DNA from: Nocardioides zhouii
Lineage (GTDB): Bacteria; Actinomycetota; Actinomycetes; Propionibacteriales; Nocardioidaceae
NCBI RefSeq assembly: GCF_004137345.1
Contig: NZ_SDWV01000005.1
Location: forward strand, 1 to 64,000
Direction: 5' to 3'
Length of the DNA stretch: 64,000 nt
This document shows, one piece after another, positions 1-8,887 of the stretch. The translations under genes and the position numbers were made by a program. Under the pieces are notes generated by a model, which saw only the letters and a list, made by a program, of their open reading frames with translations, had not been told where the DNA came from and ran no database searches. Every line of letters starts with the position of its first letter. Positions within the stretch are counted from its first letter, which is position 1.

Positions 1-91
1 CGACCACCTCAGCGCGACCACCTCAGCGCGACCACCTCAGCGCGACCACCTCAGCGCGACCACCTCAGCGCGACCACCTCAGCGCGACCAC
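1..91. repeat. 14-bp tandem repeat at the 3' end of glycerate kinase
   Basis: Six perfect head-to-tail copies of CGACCACCTCAGCG fill positions 1-84 and a partial seventh ends at 91. On the minus strand the unit is TGGTCGCGCTGAGG, which contains the last codons and the TGA stop of the glycerate kinase gene. The array therefore looks like repeated duplication of the gene's own 3' end into its 3' UTR. The array may continue beyond the window edge. Confidence 0.95.
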
Positions 92-1161
92 GTCCGGGCG
101 ACACGCTGGGCGAGGTCGGCGAGGGCCTCTGCGGGCGCGCCGAGCGCCCGCTCCTCCCCCACCATGTCCACGAGGGAGTACGCCGACTCGATCCCGAGGG
201 CCCGCATCTCCCGCGAGCCGACCAGCACGCGCCCGGCCAGGGCGATGCACGGTCGCAGCGCCTCCGACGCGACGGCCGCGACGCCGTAGGGCACCTTGCC
301 GGCGCGGCTGGAGAAGTCGAAGGAGCCCTCGCCCGTCACCACGAGGTCAGCGCGCCGGGCCCGCTCCGCGAGCGAGACCGCCGAGGTGACCAGGTCGATG
401 CCCGGCTCGCGGGTGGCCCCGAGGACGAGGAGTGCGTAGCCGATGCCGCCCGCGGCGCCGGCGCCCTTCTCCAGCGACGTACGCCGGTCGGTGGCGACGG
501 CGAAGGCCTCGAGCCAGCCGTCGACCTCGGCGATCCGCTCCTCGCCGATCCCCTTCTGCGGCCCGAAGGTCTTGGTGGCGCCGAAGAGGCCGGTCAGCGG
601 GCTGTCGACGTCGCTCGCCGCGACCAGGGTGATGCCGGCCAGGCGCTCGCGCGCCGGTCCGAGGTCGACCGTGGTCACGGACGCCAGGGCGGACGGGCCG
701 CCGTCGAGCACGCCGTCGGAGAGCGCCCCCAGCGCGGCCAGGACGCCGGCGCCACCGTCGTTGGTGCCCGTCCCGCCGAGCCCCACCACCACGGTCCGCG
801 CGCCACCGTCCACGGCCGCGAGCAGCAGCTCACCGACGCCACGGCTCGATGCGGTCTCCGGGTCCCCGTCGACCAGGTGCAGGCCGGCGGCCTGCGCGCT
901 CTCGACGTACGCCGTCTCGCCCACGCGCAGCACCACGGCGGGCACCGGCGCACCGTGCGGACCCGACACCGTCACCGCCGCGAGGTCGCCACCGAGCGCG
1001 GCGTGGAGCACGTCGACGAAGCCGGGGCCGCCGTCGGCCATGGGCGCGAGGTCGAGCTCGTCGTCGGGCGACCGGCGCCGCCAGCCAGCCGCGATGGCCT
1101 CGGCCGCCTCGACGGCCGTGAGGGTTCCCGCGAACTTGTCCGGAGCGATGAGAACGCGCAT
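79..1161 (-). CDS. glxK: Glycerate kinase (GlxK/GarK family)
   Basis: A 360-residue protein of the glycerate kinase type 1 family, which phosphorylates D-glycerate with ATP and feeds glyoxylate or glucarate breakdown products into glycolysis in the cytoplasm. It starts MRVLIAPDKFAGTLTAVEA, a typical family N-terminus (P-D-K-F-K/A-G-T-L), followed by the M-A-D-G-G-x-G motif near residue 41. Other family motifs are GLGGTGTNDGGAG near 125 and VVTGEGSFD near 275. Length is close to the family norm (about 370-380). It is transcribed alone toward the window edge. Its stop codon lies in the last copy of the tandem repeat, so repeat copy number should not alter the protein. Confidence 0.93.
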   Translation of the reverse strand: MRVLIAPDKFAGTLTAVEAAEAIAAGWRRRSPDDELDLAPMADGGPGFVDVLHAALGGDLAAVTVSGPHGAPVPAVVLRVGETAYVESAQAAGLHLVDGDPETASSRGVGELLLAAVDGGARTVVVGLGGTGTNDGGAGVLAALGALSDGVLDGGPSALASVTTVDLGPARERLAGITLVAASDVDSPLTGLFGATKTFGPQKGIGEERIAEVDGWLEAFAVATDRRTSLEKGAGAAGGIGYALLVLGATREPGIDLVTSAVSLAERARRADLVVTGEGSFDFSSRAGKVPYGVAAVASEALRPCIALAGRVLVGSREMRALGIESAYSLVDMVGEERALGAPAEALADLAQRVARTWSR

Positions 1162-1202
1162 GTTGGCATCCTTGCAGTGACACCGTCGGGCATGCTGACT
1201 GC

Positions 1203-1622
1203 ATGAGCCTTGACCCCATCGTCGCCGAGGTCACGGTGCCCGTGACCGTCACCGAGGCCTTCGTCGGCTTCACCGCCCAGATGGGCGAGTGGTGGGACCC
1301 CATGCTCACCCCGGACGCCGCCACCTTCAGCGGCATCGCGATCGATCCCAACGGGCCGGTGGCGATGGTGCACGAGGACGAGCAGTACGTCTGGGGCCGC
1401 GTGATGGAGTGGGACCCGATCGGCCGCTACACCCAGGAGTTCTGGCTCGGACACCCCGAGGACGAGGCGACCGTCCTCGACGTCCGCTTCACCGAGGCCG
1501 AGGCCGGCGGCACACTCGTCCGGCTGGTGCACAGCAACTGGGTGCCGGGCACCGAGGAGGTCCGCGAGAAGTACACCCACTGGGCCGACCTGCTCCGCCG
1601 GTACGCCGTCCACGTGTCGTGA
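1203..1622 (+). CDS. SRPBCC / AHSA1-like domain protein
   Basis: A 139-residue single-domain protein resembling the activator of Hsp90 ATPase homologue 1 branch of the START/SRPBCC fold. It has a beta-rich layout with V-x-V-P-V-x-x-A-F near the N-terminus, GEWWDP near residue 29 and a C-terminal helix W-A-D-L-L-R-R-Y. Members bind small hydrophobic ligands or act as environmental-sensing partners; the ligand here cannot be told. Its stop overlaps the next gene's GTG start by 4 bp (GTGA), so the two are translationally coupled. Confidence 0.8.
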   Translation: MSLDPIVAEVTVPVTVTEAFVGFTAQMGEWWDPMLTPDAATFSGIAIDPNGPVAMVHEDEQYVWGRVMEWDPIGRYTQEFWLGHPEDEATVLDVRFTEAEAGGTLVRLVHSNWVPGTEEVREKYTHWADLLRRYAVHVS

Positions 1623-2503
1623 CCCTGCTCGTCCGGCCGATGCGGGTCGAGGACCTCGCGGCGTGCGAGGCCATCACGCGCGCCGCGTACTACGAGGTCG
1701 ATCGCGCCACCTTCCAGCGGTCCTGGCCCGATCCGGCGCCGCGGTCCGAGGCCGGCCGCGCCGACTGGCTGGCCAAGTCGCGCCACAAGCTCACCACCGA
1801 TCCCGGCGGGTGCTGGGTCGCGGAGGAGGACGGTGTCGTCGTCGGCCTCGCCACCTCGCTGCGGCGTGAGCTGATGTGGATCCTCTGCTCGTTCGCCGTA
1901 GCGCCGGAGGCGCAGGGCCGCGGGCTCGGGACCCTGCTCCTCGACGCGGCGACCCGCTACGGCGACGGCTGCCTCCGCGGCATGTTCATCGCCAGCCAGG
2001 ACCAGGGGGCGCTGCACCGCTATCGCAGGGCCGGCTTCGACCTGCACCCGCAGATGGTGCTGTGGGGATCGGTCTCCCGGGCCGTGCTCCCGGCCGTGCC
2101 GTACGTCCGCGAGGGCACCGCGGCCGACCGCGACCTCTGCGACAGCCTCGACCGGCGTACGCGCGGCGCCGCCCACGGACCCGACCACGCGCTCCTCGCC
2201 GAGCAGTTCCGGCTCATCGTCATCGACCACCCGGCCGGCCAGGGATACGCGTACGTCTCGCGGACCGGCGGCGTGCAGTGCCTCGCGGCCGAGAGCAGGC
2301 GTACGGCGGCCTCGCTGCTGTGGGAGTCGCTGGCCGCCACCGACCCGGACACCCCGGTCGAGATCCCTCGTGTGAGCACGGCGAACCAGTGGGCGCTGGA
2401 CGTCGCGACCGCCGCCCGGCTCGAGATCCACTCGCGCAACTTCCTCGCCACGCGGCACCTCAAGCCCCCGGCGCCGTACATCCCGCACAGCACGTTCCTC
2501 TAG
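1619..2503 (+). CDS. GNAT family N-acetyltransferase
   Basis: A 294-residue acetyltransferase. The first half carries a clear GNAT motif A (VAPEAQGRGLGTLLLDAA, near residue 95) that binds acetyl-CoA pyrophosphate, followed by the Y-x-x-x-G-F segment. The second half has no obvious motif A and may be a degenerate second GNAT fold. An upstream in-frame extension to 1289 exists, but it lies inside the AHSA1 gene. I chose GTG at 1619 because it overlaps the AHSA1 stop by 4 bp and the motifs begin right after it. The substrate is unknown. Confidence 0.85.
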   Translation: MTLLVRPMRVEDLAACEAITRAAYYEVDRATFQRSWPDPAPRSEAGRADWLAKSRHKLTTDPGGCWVAEEDGVVVGLATSLRRELMWILCSFAVAPEAQGRGLGTLLLDAATRYGDGCLRGMFIASQDQGALHRYRRAGFDLHPQMVLWGSVSRAVLPAVPYVREGTAADRDLCDSLDRRTRGAAHGPDHALLAEQFRLIVIDHPAGQGYAYVSRTGGVQCLAAESRRTAASLLWESLAATDPDTPVEIPRVSTANQWALDVATAARLEIHSRNFLATRHLKPPAPYIPHSTFL

Positions 2504-2512
2504 GAGCACGAA

Positions 2513-3763
2513 CTAGAGACTGGACCCCGGCTCCAGGCGCGCGCCCGCCGCGACCAGACCGGCGACCCGCGAGTCGCGGCCGACCAGCACGAGGTCGTCG
2601 TCGTGCGCCAGCCGCCGCGTCGGCTCCGCGCCCACCCGGGCACGGGACGCGACCTCGCAGCGCTCGTCCAGCACGGACGTCCGCACCACGGCACCCGCCC
2701 GGATGACGCAGTCCTCCATCACGACGCTGTCGTGCACCTCAGCGCCCTTCTCGACGACGACGCCCGGGCCGAGCACGCTGCCGACCACGAGCCCGGAGAC
2801 GTCGGCCCCCGGGGACAGCATCGAGTCGCGGCACTCTCCAGCAGCGCGTACGCGGGCGGCGGGTCGGTCCGGCCAGTGCGAGATGACGGGGCGGCCGGGG
2901 TGGTCGAAGACGTCCACCTTGCCGACCAGGAGGTCGCGGTGCGACTGCAGGTAGAGGCCGGGCTGGCCGACGTCGCGCCAGTAGCCGGTGAGCGGCACGG
3001 CGGCGACCTTGCCGCCCTCGACCAGGCGCGGCAGGAGGTGCTCGCCGAAGTCGCCGATGCCGCTGTCGCCGTCGGCCGCGTCGTCCGGGTCATCCTGCTC
3101 CCCGGCCAGCTCGCGCCGCAGGTCGTGCAGCGCCGCGAGCAGGACCTCCGTGTCGTAGACGAAGATCTCGGTCGCCACCGTGCCGACGGACGGCCGCGAC
3201 GGCTTGTGCTCGATGGCGGTGACCGTGCCGCCCTTGCCCGCGACCACCACGACGTTGTCGGAGGCGTCCTTCTTGCTCACCTCGCTGGTGAGCACGGTCG
3301 CCGCACGCCCGGAGGTGACGTGCTCCTCGACGACGGGGCCGAGGTCCATGTTGAAGACGTGGTCGGCGCTGCAGACCACGAGCGTGGGCGCGCCGAACGC
3401 CTCGATGTCGGCCGACATCCGCAGCAGCAGGTCGCCGTTGCCGAACGCGAACCCGCTCTCGGTCGCAGGACCGGTCCCGGTCTGCGGCACGATCCGGCGG
3501 AAGCCGCCTCGGTTGCGGTCCAGGCTCCACGGGCGGCCGCCGGAGAGGTAGTCGTCCAGGGACGTCACCTGGTACTCCAGCGACACCCACACATCCGCGA
3601 GATCGGCGTGCACCAGTCCGGAGAGCGCGAAGTCGATCAGGCGGTGCACCCCGCCGTAGGGCAGCGCGGGCTTCGCCTGCTCGCGGGTGAGGACGTCCAT
3701 GCGGGAGCCCTGGCCGCCCGCCTGGACCAGGGCGAGCACCTCACCACGTCGTGACATGGCCAC
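2513..3763 (-). CDS. GlgC-like sugar nucleotidyltransferase
   Basis: A 416-residue protein with the glucose-1-phosphate adenylyltransferase layout. It has an N-terminal nucleotidyltransferase domain (LALVQAGGQGSRM near residue 9, K-P-A-L-P-Y-G-G near 31, CSADHVFNMD near 130) and a C-terminal left-handed beta-helix with hexapeptide-like repeats. Family enzymes make ADP-glucose for glycogen or trehalose. The sequence is diverged from canonical actinobacterial GlgC (S-R-M after the glycine loop, poorly kept regulatory region), so it may be a paralogue with another nucleotide or sugar specificity. It diverges from nadA with 50 bp between starts. An alternative ATG lies two codons downstream. Confidence 0.82.
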   Translation of the reverse strand: MAMSRRGEVLALVQAGGQGSRMDVLTREQAKPALPYGGVHRLIDFALSGLVHADLADVWVSLEYQVTSLDDYLSGGRPWSLDRNRGGFRRIVPQTGTGPATESGFAFGNGDLLLRMSADIEAFGAPTLVVCSADHVFNMDLGPVVEEHVTSGRAATVLTSEVSKKDASDNVVVVAGKGGTVTAIEHKPSRPSVGTVATEIFVYDTEVLLAALHDLRRELAGEQDDPDDAADGDSGIGDFGEHLLPRLVEGGKVAAVPLTGYWRDVGQPGLYLQSHRDLLVGKVDVFDHPGRPVISHWPDRPAARVRAAGECRDSMLSPGADVSGLVVGSVLGPGVVVEKGAEVHDSVVMEDCVIRAGAVVRTSVLDERCEVASRARVGAEPTRRLAHDDDLVLVGRDSRVAGLVAAGARLEPGSSL

Positions 3764-3813
3764 ACACTCCCACGCGGCGCTCCGAGTCGGCGCCCCCTCC
3801 TAGGATGAGAGGT

Positions 3814-4992
3814 ATGAGCCTCGTCGACCTGCCGCTCCTCCCCCTCGGCAAGGGCCGCGACCTCGACGCCGAACGTGGCGTCGAGTGCCCGGGCGACCTG
3901 CCGGCGGCGTCCGACCCCGACCTGGTCGAGCGCGCCCGTGCGGCGAAGGCCGCCCTCGGCGACCGGCTGTTCGTGCTGGGCCACCACTACCAGCGCGACG
4001 AGGTCATCCAGTTCGCCGACGTCACCGGCGACTCCTTCAAGCTCGCCCGCGACGCAGCTGGCCGCCCGGACGCCGAGTTCATCGTCTTCTGCGGCGTGCA
4101 CTTCATGGCCGAGTCCGCCGACATCCTCACCGCGCCGTCCCAGCAGGTCGTGCTGCCCGACCTCGCGGCCGGCTGCTCGATGGCCGACATGGCCCGGTTG
4201 CGCCAGGTCGAGGACGCCTGGGACGCGATGGGCGACGCCGGCATCCAGGACAGCGTCGTGCCGGTGACGTACATGAACTCCAGCGCCGACATCAAGGCGT
4301 TCTGCGGACGCAACGGCGGCGTCGTGTGTACGTCCTCCAACGCCGACGTCGCGCTCGACTGGGCGTTCGCCCAGAAGCCCGCCGGCGAGGCCAAGATCCT
4401 CTTCCTCCCCGACCAGCACCTGGGGCGCAACACCGCAGTCCTGCAGATGGGCATCGGCCTCGACGAGTGCGTCGTGTGGGACCCCCACCTCCCGAGCGGC
4501 GGCCTCACGGCCGACGAGCTCGCGCACGCGCGGATGATCCTGTGGAAGGGGCACTGCTCGGTGCACGGCCGCTTCACCGAGGACGTCGTCGACGAGCTCC
4601 GGGCGAAGCACCCCGGCATCAACATCCTCGTCCACCCCGAGTGCCCGCACGAGGTCGTGCTCAAGGCCGACCTGGTCGGCTCGACCGAGTTCATCATCAA
4701 GACGATCGAGGCCGCCGAGCCCGGCACCGTCTGGGCCATCGGCACCGAGCTCAACCTGGTCAAGAGGCTCGCCGACAACCACCCCGACAAGACGATCGTC
4801 TTCCTCAACCGCAACGTCTGCTACTGCTCGACGATGAACCGGATCGACCTTCCGCACCTGGTGTGGGCGCTGGAGAACCTCGTCGCTGGGCAGGTGGTCA
4901 ACCAGATCACCGTCGACCCGGAGACCGAGGCCGACGCACTCGTCGCGCTGCAGCGGATGCTCGACCTGCCCGGCAAGTCCCACCGCGACTGA
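3814..4992 (+). CDS. nadA: Quinolinate synthase
   Basis: A 392-residue quinolinate synthase of the longer subtype. It condenses iminoaspartate with dihydroxyacetone phosphate to quinolinate, the second step of de novo NAD synthesis, using an oxygen-sensitive [4Fe-4S] cluster. Visible family motifs are VLGHHYQRDEV near residue 54, FCGVHFMAESADIL near 92, GCSMAD (Cys121), HPECPHEV (Cys277) and CYCSTMNRIDLPHL near 336; the cluster ligands are expected among these cysteines. ATG at 3814 was chosen over an upstream in-frame start at 3751 because a GAGAGG ribosome site precedes it and the upstream start would run into the divergent gene. NadB and NadC are not adjacent here. Confidence 0.95.
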   Translation: MSLVDLPLLPLGKGRDLDAERGVECPGDLPAASDPDLVERARAAKAALGDRLFVLGHHYQRDEVIQFADVTGDSFKLARDAAGRPDAEFIVFCGVHFMAESADILTAPSQQVVLPDLAAGCSMADMARLRQVEDAWDAMGDAGIQDSVVPVTYMNSSADIKAFCGRNGGVVCTSSNADVALDWAFAQKPAGEAKILFLPDQHLGRNTAVLQMGIGLDECVVWDPHLPSGGLTADELAHARMILWKGHCSVHGRFTEDVVDELRAKHPGINILVHPECPHEVVLKADLVGSTEFIIKTIEAAEPGTVWAIGTELNLVKRLADNHPDKTIVFLNRNVCYCSTMNRIDLPHLVWALENLVAGQVVNQITVDPETEADALVALQRMLDLPGKSHRD

Positions 4993-5001
4993 CCCGCGGC
5001 G

Positions 5002-6192
5002 ATGACGGCACTGCGCAGGGTCAGCGACGCCGAGCGCCGTCGACGGATCGGCGTACGCCATGCGCTGGCGCCCGCCCACCGGCTCGGTGCCGTCGAGTCG
5101 GTGACGCGGGCGATGACCGTCCTGCACGCCACCGAGGCGGCCACCGTGCACCTCGCCGTCGCCGCGCGCGCCGAGGGACTCACGCCCGGCGACGTCGACA
5201 CCGCGCTCTACGACTCACGCGAGGTGGTCAAGCAGCTCGCCATGCGGCGCACGCTGTTCGTCTTCCCTCGCGACCTGCTGCCTGCTGCCTGGGGCAGCGC
5301 GTCCGCGCGGGTCGCGACGGCGGAGCGCAAGCGGATCGCCAAGGCCATCGAGGGCGCCGGCATCGCCTCCGACGGCGAGGCCTGGCTCGACGCGGCTCGA
5401 CAGGCGACGCTCGCCCGTCTCGCCGCCGGGCCGGCGACGACCGCCCAGCTCCGGGCCGAGGTGCCGGAGCTGGCCGGGATGATCGGCGGCACCACGGACA
5501 AGGCCTACGACCGGCCGACGCCAGTGGCACCGTGGGTGCTGACCCACCTCGGGCTCGAGGGCGCCGCGGTGCGCGGCCGCAACTCTGGACACTGGCGACT
5601 GAACAAGCCCACCTGGACCACGGCCGAGGACTGGTTGGGCGTCGTCGAGGAGCCTCTCGACGAGGCTGCAGGCTATGCCGAGCTCGTACGCCGCTGGCTG
5701 CTCACCTTCGGCCCCGGCACCGCCGCCGACCTGCAGTGGTGGCTCGGATCGACCAAGACGGCCGTCACCCGCGCCCTCGTGGACGTCGAGGCCGTCGAGG
5801 TGGAGCTCGACGACGGAGCCACTGCCTGGCTCCACCCGCAGGACACCGAGGAGACCGCACCCGTCGAGCCCTGGGCCGCGCTGCTCCCGACGCTCGACAC
5901 CACGGTCATGGGCTGGAAGGGCCGCGACTTCTACCTCGACCCCGCCCACGTCCCCTGCCTGTTCGACACCAACGGCAACGCGGGCACGACGGCGTGGTGG
6001 GGCGGTCGCGTCGTGGGCTGCTGGGTGCAGGACAACGAGGGCGTCGTACGCCTCTCGCTGCTCGAGGACGTCGGTCGTGCCGGGCAGGAGTCGCTCGACG
6101 CCGAGGCAGCGCGGCTCACCGCATGGCTCGGCGGCACCGTGATCGGCAACGTCTACGCCTCGCGCCAGATGAAGCAGGCCCGGCTGCCGTAG
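5002..6192 (+). CDS. HTH_42 winged-helix protein (AlkZ/YcaQ superfamily)
   Basis: A 396-residue protein of the winged-helix family that includes the DNA glycosylases AlkZ and YcaQ (AlkX), which unhook interstrand crosslinks. It shows the tandem winged-helix layout, LRRTLF-like strand (MRRTLFVFP near residue 76), a W-x-x-x-x-G-P-G-T-x-x-D-L-Q-W-W-L segment near 235 and the late WWGGRVVGCW strand near 332. At the position of the catalytic Q-x-Q/Q-x-D motif it has H-A-T (VLHATEAATVHL near 37), a variant common in uncharacterised actinobacterial members. Glycosylase activity is therefore uncertain. It follows nadA by 9 bp and may be co-transcribed. Confidence 0.8.
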   Translation: MTALRRVSDAERRRRIGVRHALAPAHRLGAVESVTRAMTVLHATEAATVHLAVAARAEGLTPGDVDTALYDSREVVKQLAMRRTLFVFPRDLLPAAWGSASARVATAERKRIAKAIEGAGIASDGEAWLDAARQATLARLAAGPATTAQLRAEVPELAGMIGGTTDKAYDRPTPVAPWVLTHLGLEGAAVRGRNSGHWRLNKPTWTTAEDWLGVVEEPLDEAAGYAELVRRWLLTFGPGTAADLQWWLGSTKTAVTRALVDVEAVEVELDDGATAWLHPQDTEETAPVEPWAALLPTLDTTVMGWKGRDFYLDPAHVPCLFDTNGNAGTTAWWGGRVVGCWVQDNEGVVRLSLLEDVGRAGQESLDAEAARLTAWLGGTVIGNVYASRQMKQARLP

Positions 6193-6196
6193 CCGG

Positions 6197-7387
6197 CTAT
6201 CCCAGCACGTCGTCGGCGACCGGCAGCTCGAACCAGAAGACCGAGCCGCCTCCGTCTCGCTCCTCGACGCCCATCGTCCCGCCGTGCGCCTCGACGATCC
6301 TCCGGCACGTGGCGAGCCCGATGCCCACGCCCTCGACCGTCTTGTCGAGGCGGGCCAGTGGCGCGAAGATCCGCTCGCGCCGGTCGGCCGGGACGCCGCG
6401 ACCACGGTCGCGCACCTCGATCCGCTGCCGTCCGGCCACGACCCGCGAGCCCACCTCGATCTCGGGGTCCGCTCCGTCGTCGGTGAACTTCACCGCGTTG
6501 TCGACGAGGTTCATCAGCACCGAGCGCAGCTGGGCGGCGTCGCCGCGGACGACGGGCAGGTCACCGACGGCCACCGACCGGGTCGCGAGGCGCCCCGCCA
6601 GGTCGTCGAGCGCGGAACCGAGCTCGACGGCGAGGTCGACCGGGTCGTCGCCGGGAGCGACCCCCTGCGACGCGAAGGCCAGCAGGTCGCTGATCATGCC
6701 GTTCATCCGGTCCACCCCGCGACGGGCCCGGGCCACCGTGTCGAGGTGGTAGGGGTCGGTGACGTCGAGCTCGAGCGCCTCGAGGGAGAGCGACACCGAC
6801 GTGAGGGGATTCTTGAGGTCGTGGCTGACCTGGCCCGCGAAGTGCTCGAGCCGGTCGTTGGCAGTGGTCAGCCGGACGTTGGCCTCGCCGAGGCGGCGCG
6901 AGGCCAGCTCCAGCTCGAGCACGTCGACCACCCGGTCGGCCAGCAGGGACAGGCCCCTCGCCGCCTCGGGGGTCACCCGGTGGGTGTCGTTGTCGAAGAC
7001 GCAGAGCGTGCCGATGACGAGTCCGGCGGGTGTGCGCAGCGGGTGCGAGCCGTAGTACTTGACCTTGGCGATCTGCCCGGTCGTCCAGGGATTGTCGGCG
7101 AACCGGTCGTCGCGGGCGGCGTCCTCGACCATGATCGCCCGCTCGGAGTCGACCACCAGCCGGCACATCGAGTCCTCCAGCGGGGAGTCCTCGCCGTCGA
7201 AGCCGAACGTCGCGACCTGGTGCTGGAACCGCGAGCTGAACAGGTTGACCGCCGCGAAGGGCACGCCGGCCACCTGCGCAGCGAGGTCGACCAGTGCCCC
7301 CAGCTCGCGGCGCGGCGGCCCGGAGAGGACGCCGTACGTCGCCAGGACGAGCTCGCGCTGCCGGTCGTCCCGGTCGGTGGCGTTCAC
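6197..7387 (-). CDS. GAF-domain sensor histidine kinase in the psp operon
   Basis: A 396-residue soluble histidine kinase with no membrane segments. A GAF domain (about 20-165, with CVFD and D-x-R-F-A-D-N-P motifs) precedes a HisKA domain with the phospho-acceptor in SHDLKNPL (His about 188). A HATPase_c domain follows with N box NLVDNAVKF, G1 DRGRGVP and G2 GVGIGLA. Its GTG start overlaps the pspAB stop by 4 bp (GTGA), so it is coupled to the psp operon as its last gene. No response regulator lies nearby. It probably senses a cytoplasmic cue and feeds a distant regulator, or it modulates the envelope-stress operon; that role is inference from position. Confidence 0.88.
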   Translation of the reverse strand: MNATDRDDRQRELVLATYGVLSGPPRRELGALVDLAAQVAGVPFAAVNLFSSRFQHQVATFGFDGEDSPLEDSMCRLVVDSERAIMVEDAARDDRFADNPWTTGQIAKVKYYGSHPLRTPAGLVIGTLCVFDNDTHRVTPEAARGLSLLADRVVDVLELELASRRLGEANVRLTTANDRLEHFAGQVSHDLKNPLTSVSLSLEALELDVTDPYHLDTVARARRGVDRMNGMISDLLAFASQGVAPGDDPVDLAVELGSALDDLAGRLATRSVAVGDLPVVRGDAAQLRSVLMNLVDNAVKFTDDGADPEIEVGSRVVAGRQRIEVRDRGRGVPADRRERIFAPLARLDKTVEGVGIGLATCRRIVEAHGGTMGVEERDGGGSVFWFELPVADDVLG

Positions 7388-7956
7388 AGTCCCGGCGCCT
7401 TCCAGATCGCCAGCCAGCGCTGGAGATCGGGCTCCATCGGCAGCTCGGGCGCGAGGAGGTCGCGCACCGACAGCTCCAGCAGGTTGTCGCGGGACTGCTC
7501 GCCGGTGGGCGCGAACGCGTAGAAGGTGCCCTGCTTGTAGAGGTAGGTCAGGCCGAAGCGCTGGCCGGCGGCGTTGACGAACGGCACCATCGAGCAGAGC
7601 AACCCGCCTGCGAAGCCGTTGACCTCGAGCGTCGTGTTGACGGCGTGCAGGTCGGTGCAGAGACCTGACGGGTCGGCGGGATCGCCCGCGACCACGAGCC
7701 AGGTGAAGCCGAAGTCGTCCGTCGTGACGGTCACGTACGGCGAGTCGGCATCACCGTCGAGCAGGGCGAGCACGTCGGCCTGGGTCTGGGCGAACGCCGC
7801 CCCGGTCGCCGAGCGGTAGCAGACCGAGCCGGACCCGGTCGGCAGGAACCCCTGGGCCGTCTGCAGCGTGATCGCGGCGCTCGGCACGAGGAACAGGGCG
7901 TCGAGGTCGTTGCGCTTCGGTGTCGTCCGCGCGCGCATCGTCTCCCACAGTCCCAT
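7384..7956 (-). CDS. pspAB: PspA-associated protein PspAB
   Basis: A 190-residue cytoplasmic alpha/beta protein starting MGLWETMRARTTPKRNDLD. It matches the PspAB family that accompanies PspA, PspAA and HtpX in actinobacteria and archaea. The family has no known catalytic activity; it resembles a single type III secretion chaperone-like or YbjN-like fold (inference). Family features seen are the N-terminal K-R-N-D-L-D-A-L-F segment and the conserved D-D-x-G-F-x-W. It lies 12 bp after htpX and overlaps the kinase gene, within a tight operon that responds to envelope stress. Confidence 0.85.
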   Translation of the reverse strand: MGLWETMRARTTPKRNDLDALFLVPSAAITLQTAQGFLPTGSGSVCYRSATGAAFAQTQADVLALLDGDADSPYVTVTTDDFGFTWLVVAGDPADPSGLCTDLHAVNTTLEVNGFAGGLLCSMVPFVNAAGQRFGLTYLYKQGTFYAFAPTGEQSRDNLLELSVRDLLAPELPMEPDLQRWLAIWKAPGL

Positions 7957-7968
7957 GTGCCCTCGCCC

Positions 7969-8871
7969 TCAGCCGGTCGGCCGGCTGAGCTCGGCCTGGA
8001 TCCGGGCCAGCTGCTCGAGGCGCTGCTGCAGGGGCGGGTGGGTCGCCATCAGTCCGCTCACGCCTCCGCTCAGGGCGGGGACGATGCAGAGCGCGCTGGC
8101 GGCGCTGGCGGAGCGCAGGTCGCGCTGGGGGATCGCCGCGGCCTCACCGCTGATCTTCTGCAGCGCGGAGGCCAGGGCAGCCGGCTTGAGCGTCAGGTAC
8201 GCCCCGGCCCGGTCGGCGCTGAGCTCGCGGTAGCGCGAGAGCAGGCGCAGCAGCAGGAAGCTGACGGCGTACACGACGAGGCTGGCGACGAGGGCGACGA
8301 GCACGGCCGGCAGGGCGCTGTTGTTGCGTGAGCGCCCCATCCCGCCGAACTGGGCGAACCTCATGAGCAGGCCCGCGGCGATGCCGGCCGACGAGGCGAC
8401 CGTCATCACCAGCACGTCGCGGTGGGCGACGTGGCTCAGCTCGTGGGCCAGGACGGCCTCCAGCTCCTCGGCATCGAGGGTCTGCAGGATGCCGGTCGTC
8501 ACGCACACCACGGCCCGGTCCGGCGAGCGCCCCGTCGCAAAGGCGTTGGGGAGGGACATGTCGGCGATGCCCACCCGGGGCTTGGGCATGTCGGCCAGCG
8601 CGCACAGCCGGTCGATCATGCCGTGCAGCTCGGGCGCCTCCTCCGGCGTCACCTCGCGGGCGCGCATCGCCCGCATGGCGACCTTGTCCGAGCTCCACCA
8701 CTGCCAGAACGCGATGCCGATCGCGATGATCGCCACGACCGGGGCGGCGCTCCTGCCGACGAAGCCGATCACGACGACGACCAGGCCGACGAAGAGCGCG
8801 CCGAGCAGGAACATGGTGAGGGTCATCCGGGCGGTGAGCCCGGTGTCCTTGATGAAGCGGGAGGTGGCCAT
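7969..8871 (-). CDS. htpX: HtpX-family M48 metalloprotease
   Basis: A 300-residue integral-membrane zinc protease of family M48. Two N-terminal transmembrane segments (about 15-55) precede the cytosolic catalytic part with the zinc motif HELSH (near residue 140), and two further hydrophobic segments follow (about 155-175 and 190-215). The downstream E-L-S-A-D-R supplies the third zinc ligand. HtpX degrades misfolded or damaged membrane proteins together with FtsH. Here it lies between pspAA and pspAB, which fits an envelope quality-control role within the phage-shock operon. ATG at 8871 gives the family length. Confidence 0.93.
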   Translation of the reverse strand: MATSRFIKDTGLTARMTLTMFLLGALFVGLVVVVIGFVGRSAAPVVAIIAIGIAFWQWWSSDKVAMRAMRAREVTPEEAPELHGMIDRLCALADMPKPRVGIADMSLPNAFATGRSPDRAVVCVTTGILQTLDAEELEAVLAHELSHVAHRDVLVMTVASSAGIAAGLLMRFAQFGGMGRSRNNSALPAVLVALVASLVVYAVSFLLLRLLSRYRELSADRAGAYLTLKPAALASALQKISGEAAAIPQRDLRSASAASALCIVPALSGGVSGLMATHPPLQQRLEQLARIQAELSRPTG

Positions 8872-8887
8872 CAGGAGCCGGTCGGCC

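Noticed and set aside
1..91. Possible CRISPR array
   Set aside because: Units are 14 bp, contiguous and have no spacers.
3885..6752. A 955-codon open frame across nadA and its neighbour
   Set aside because: Arg/Pro/Gly-rich out-of-frame translation of high-GC genes; no family motif, and nadA and the winged-helix gene have clear homology.
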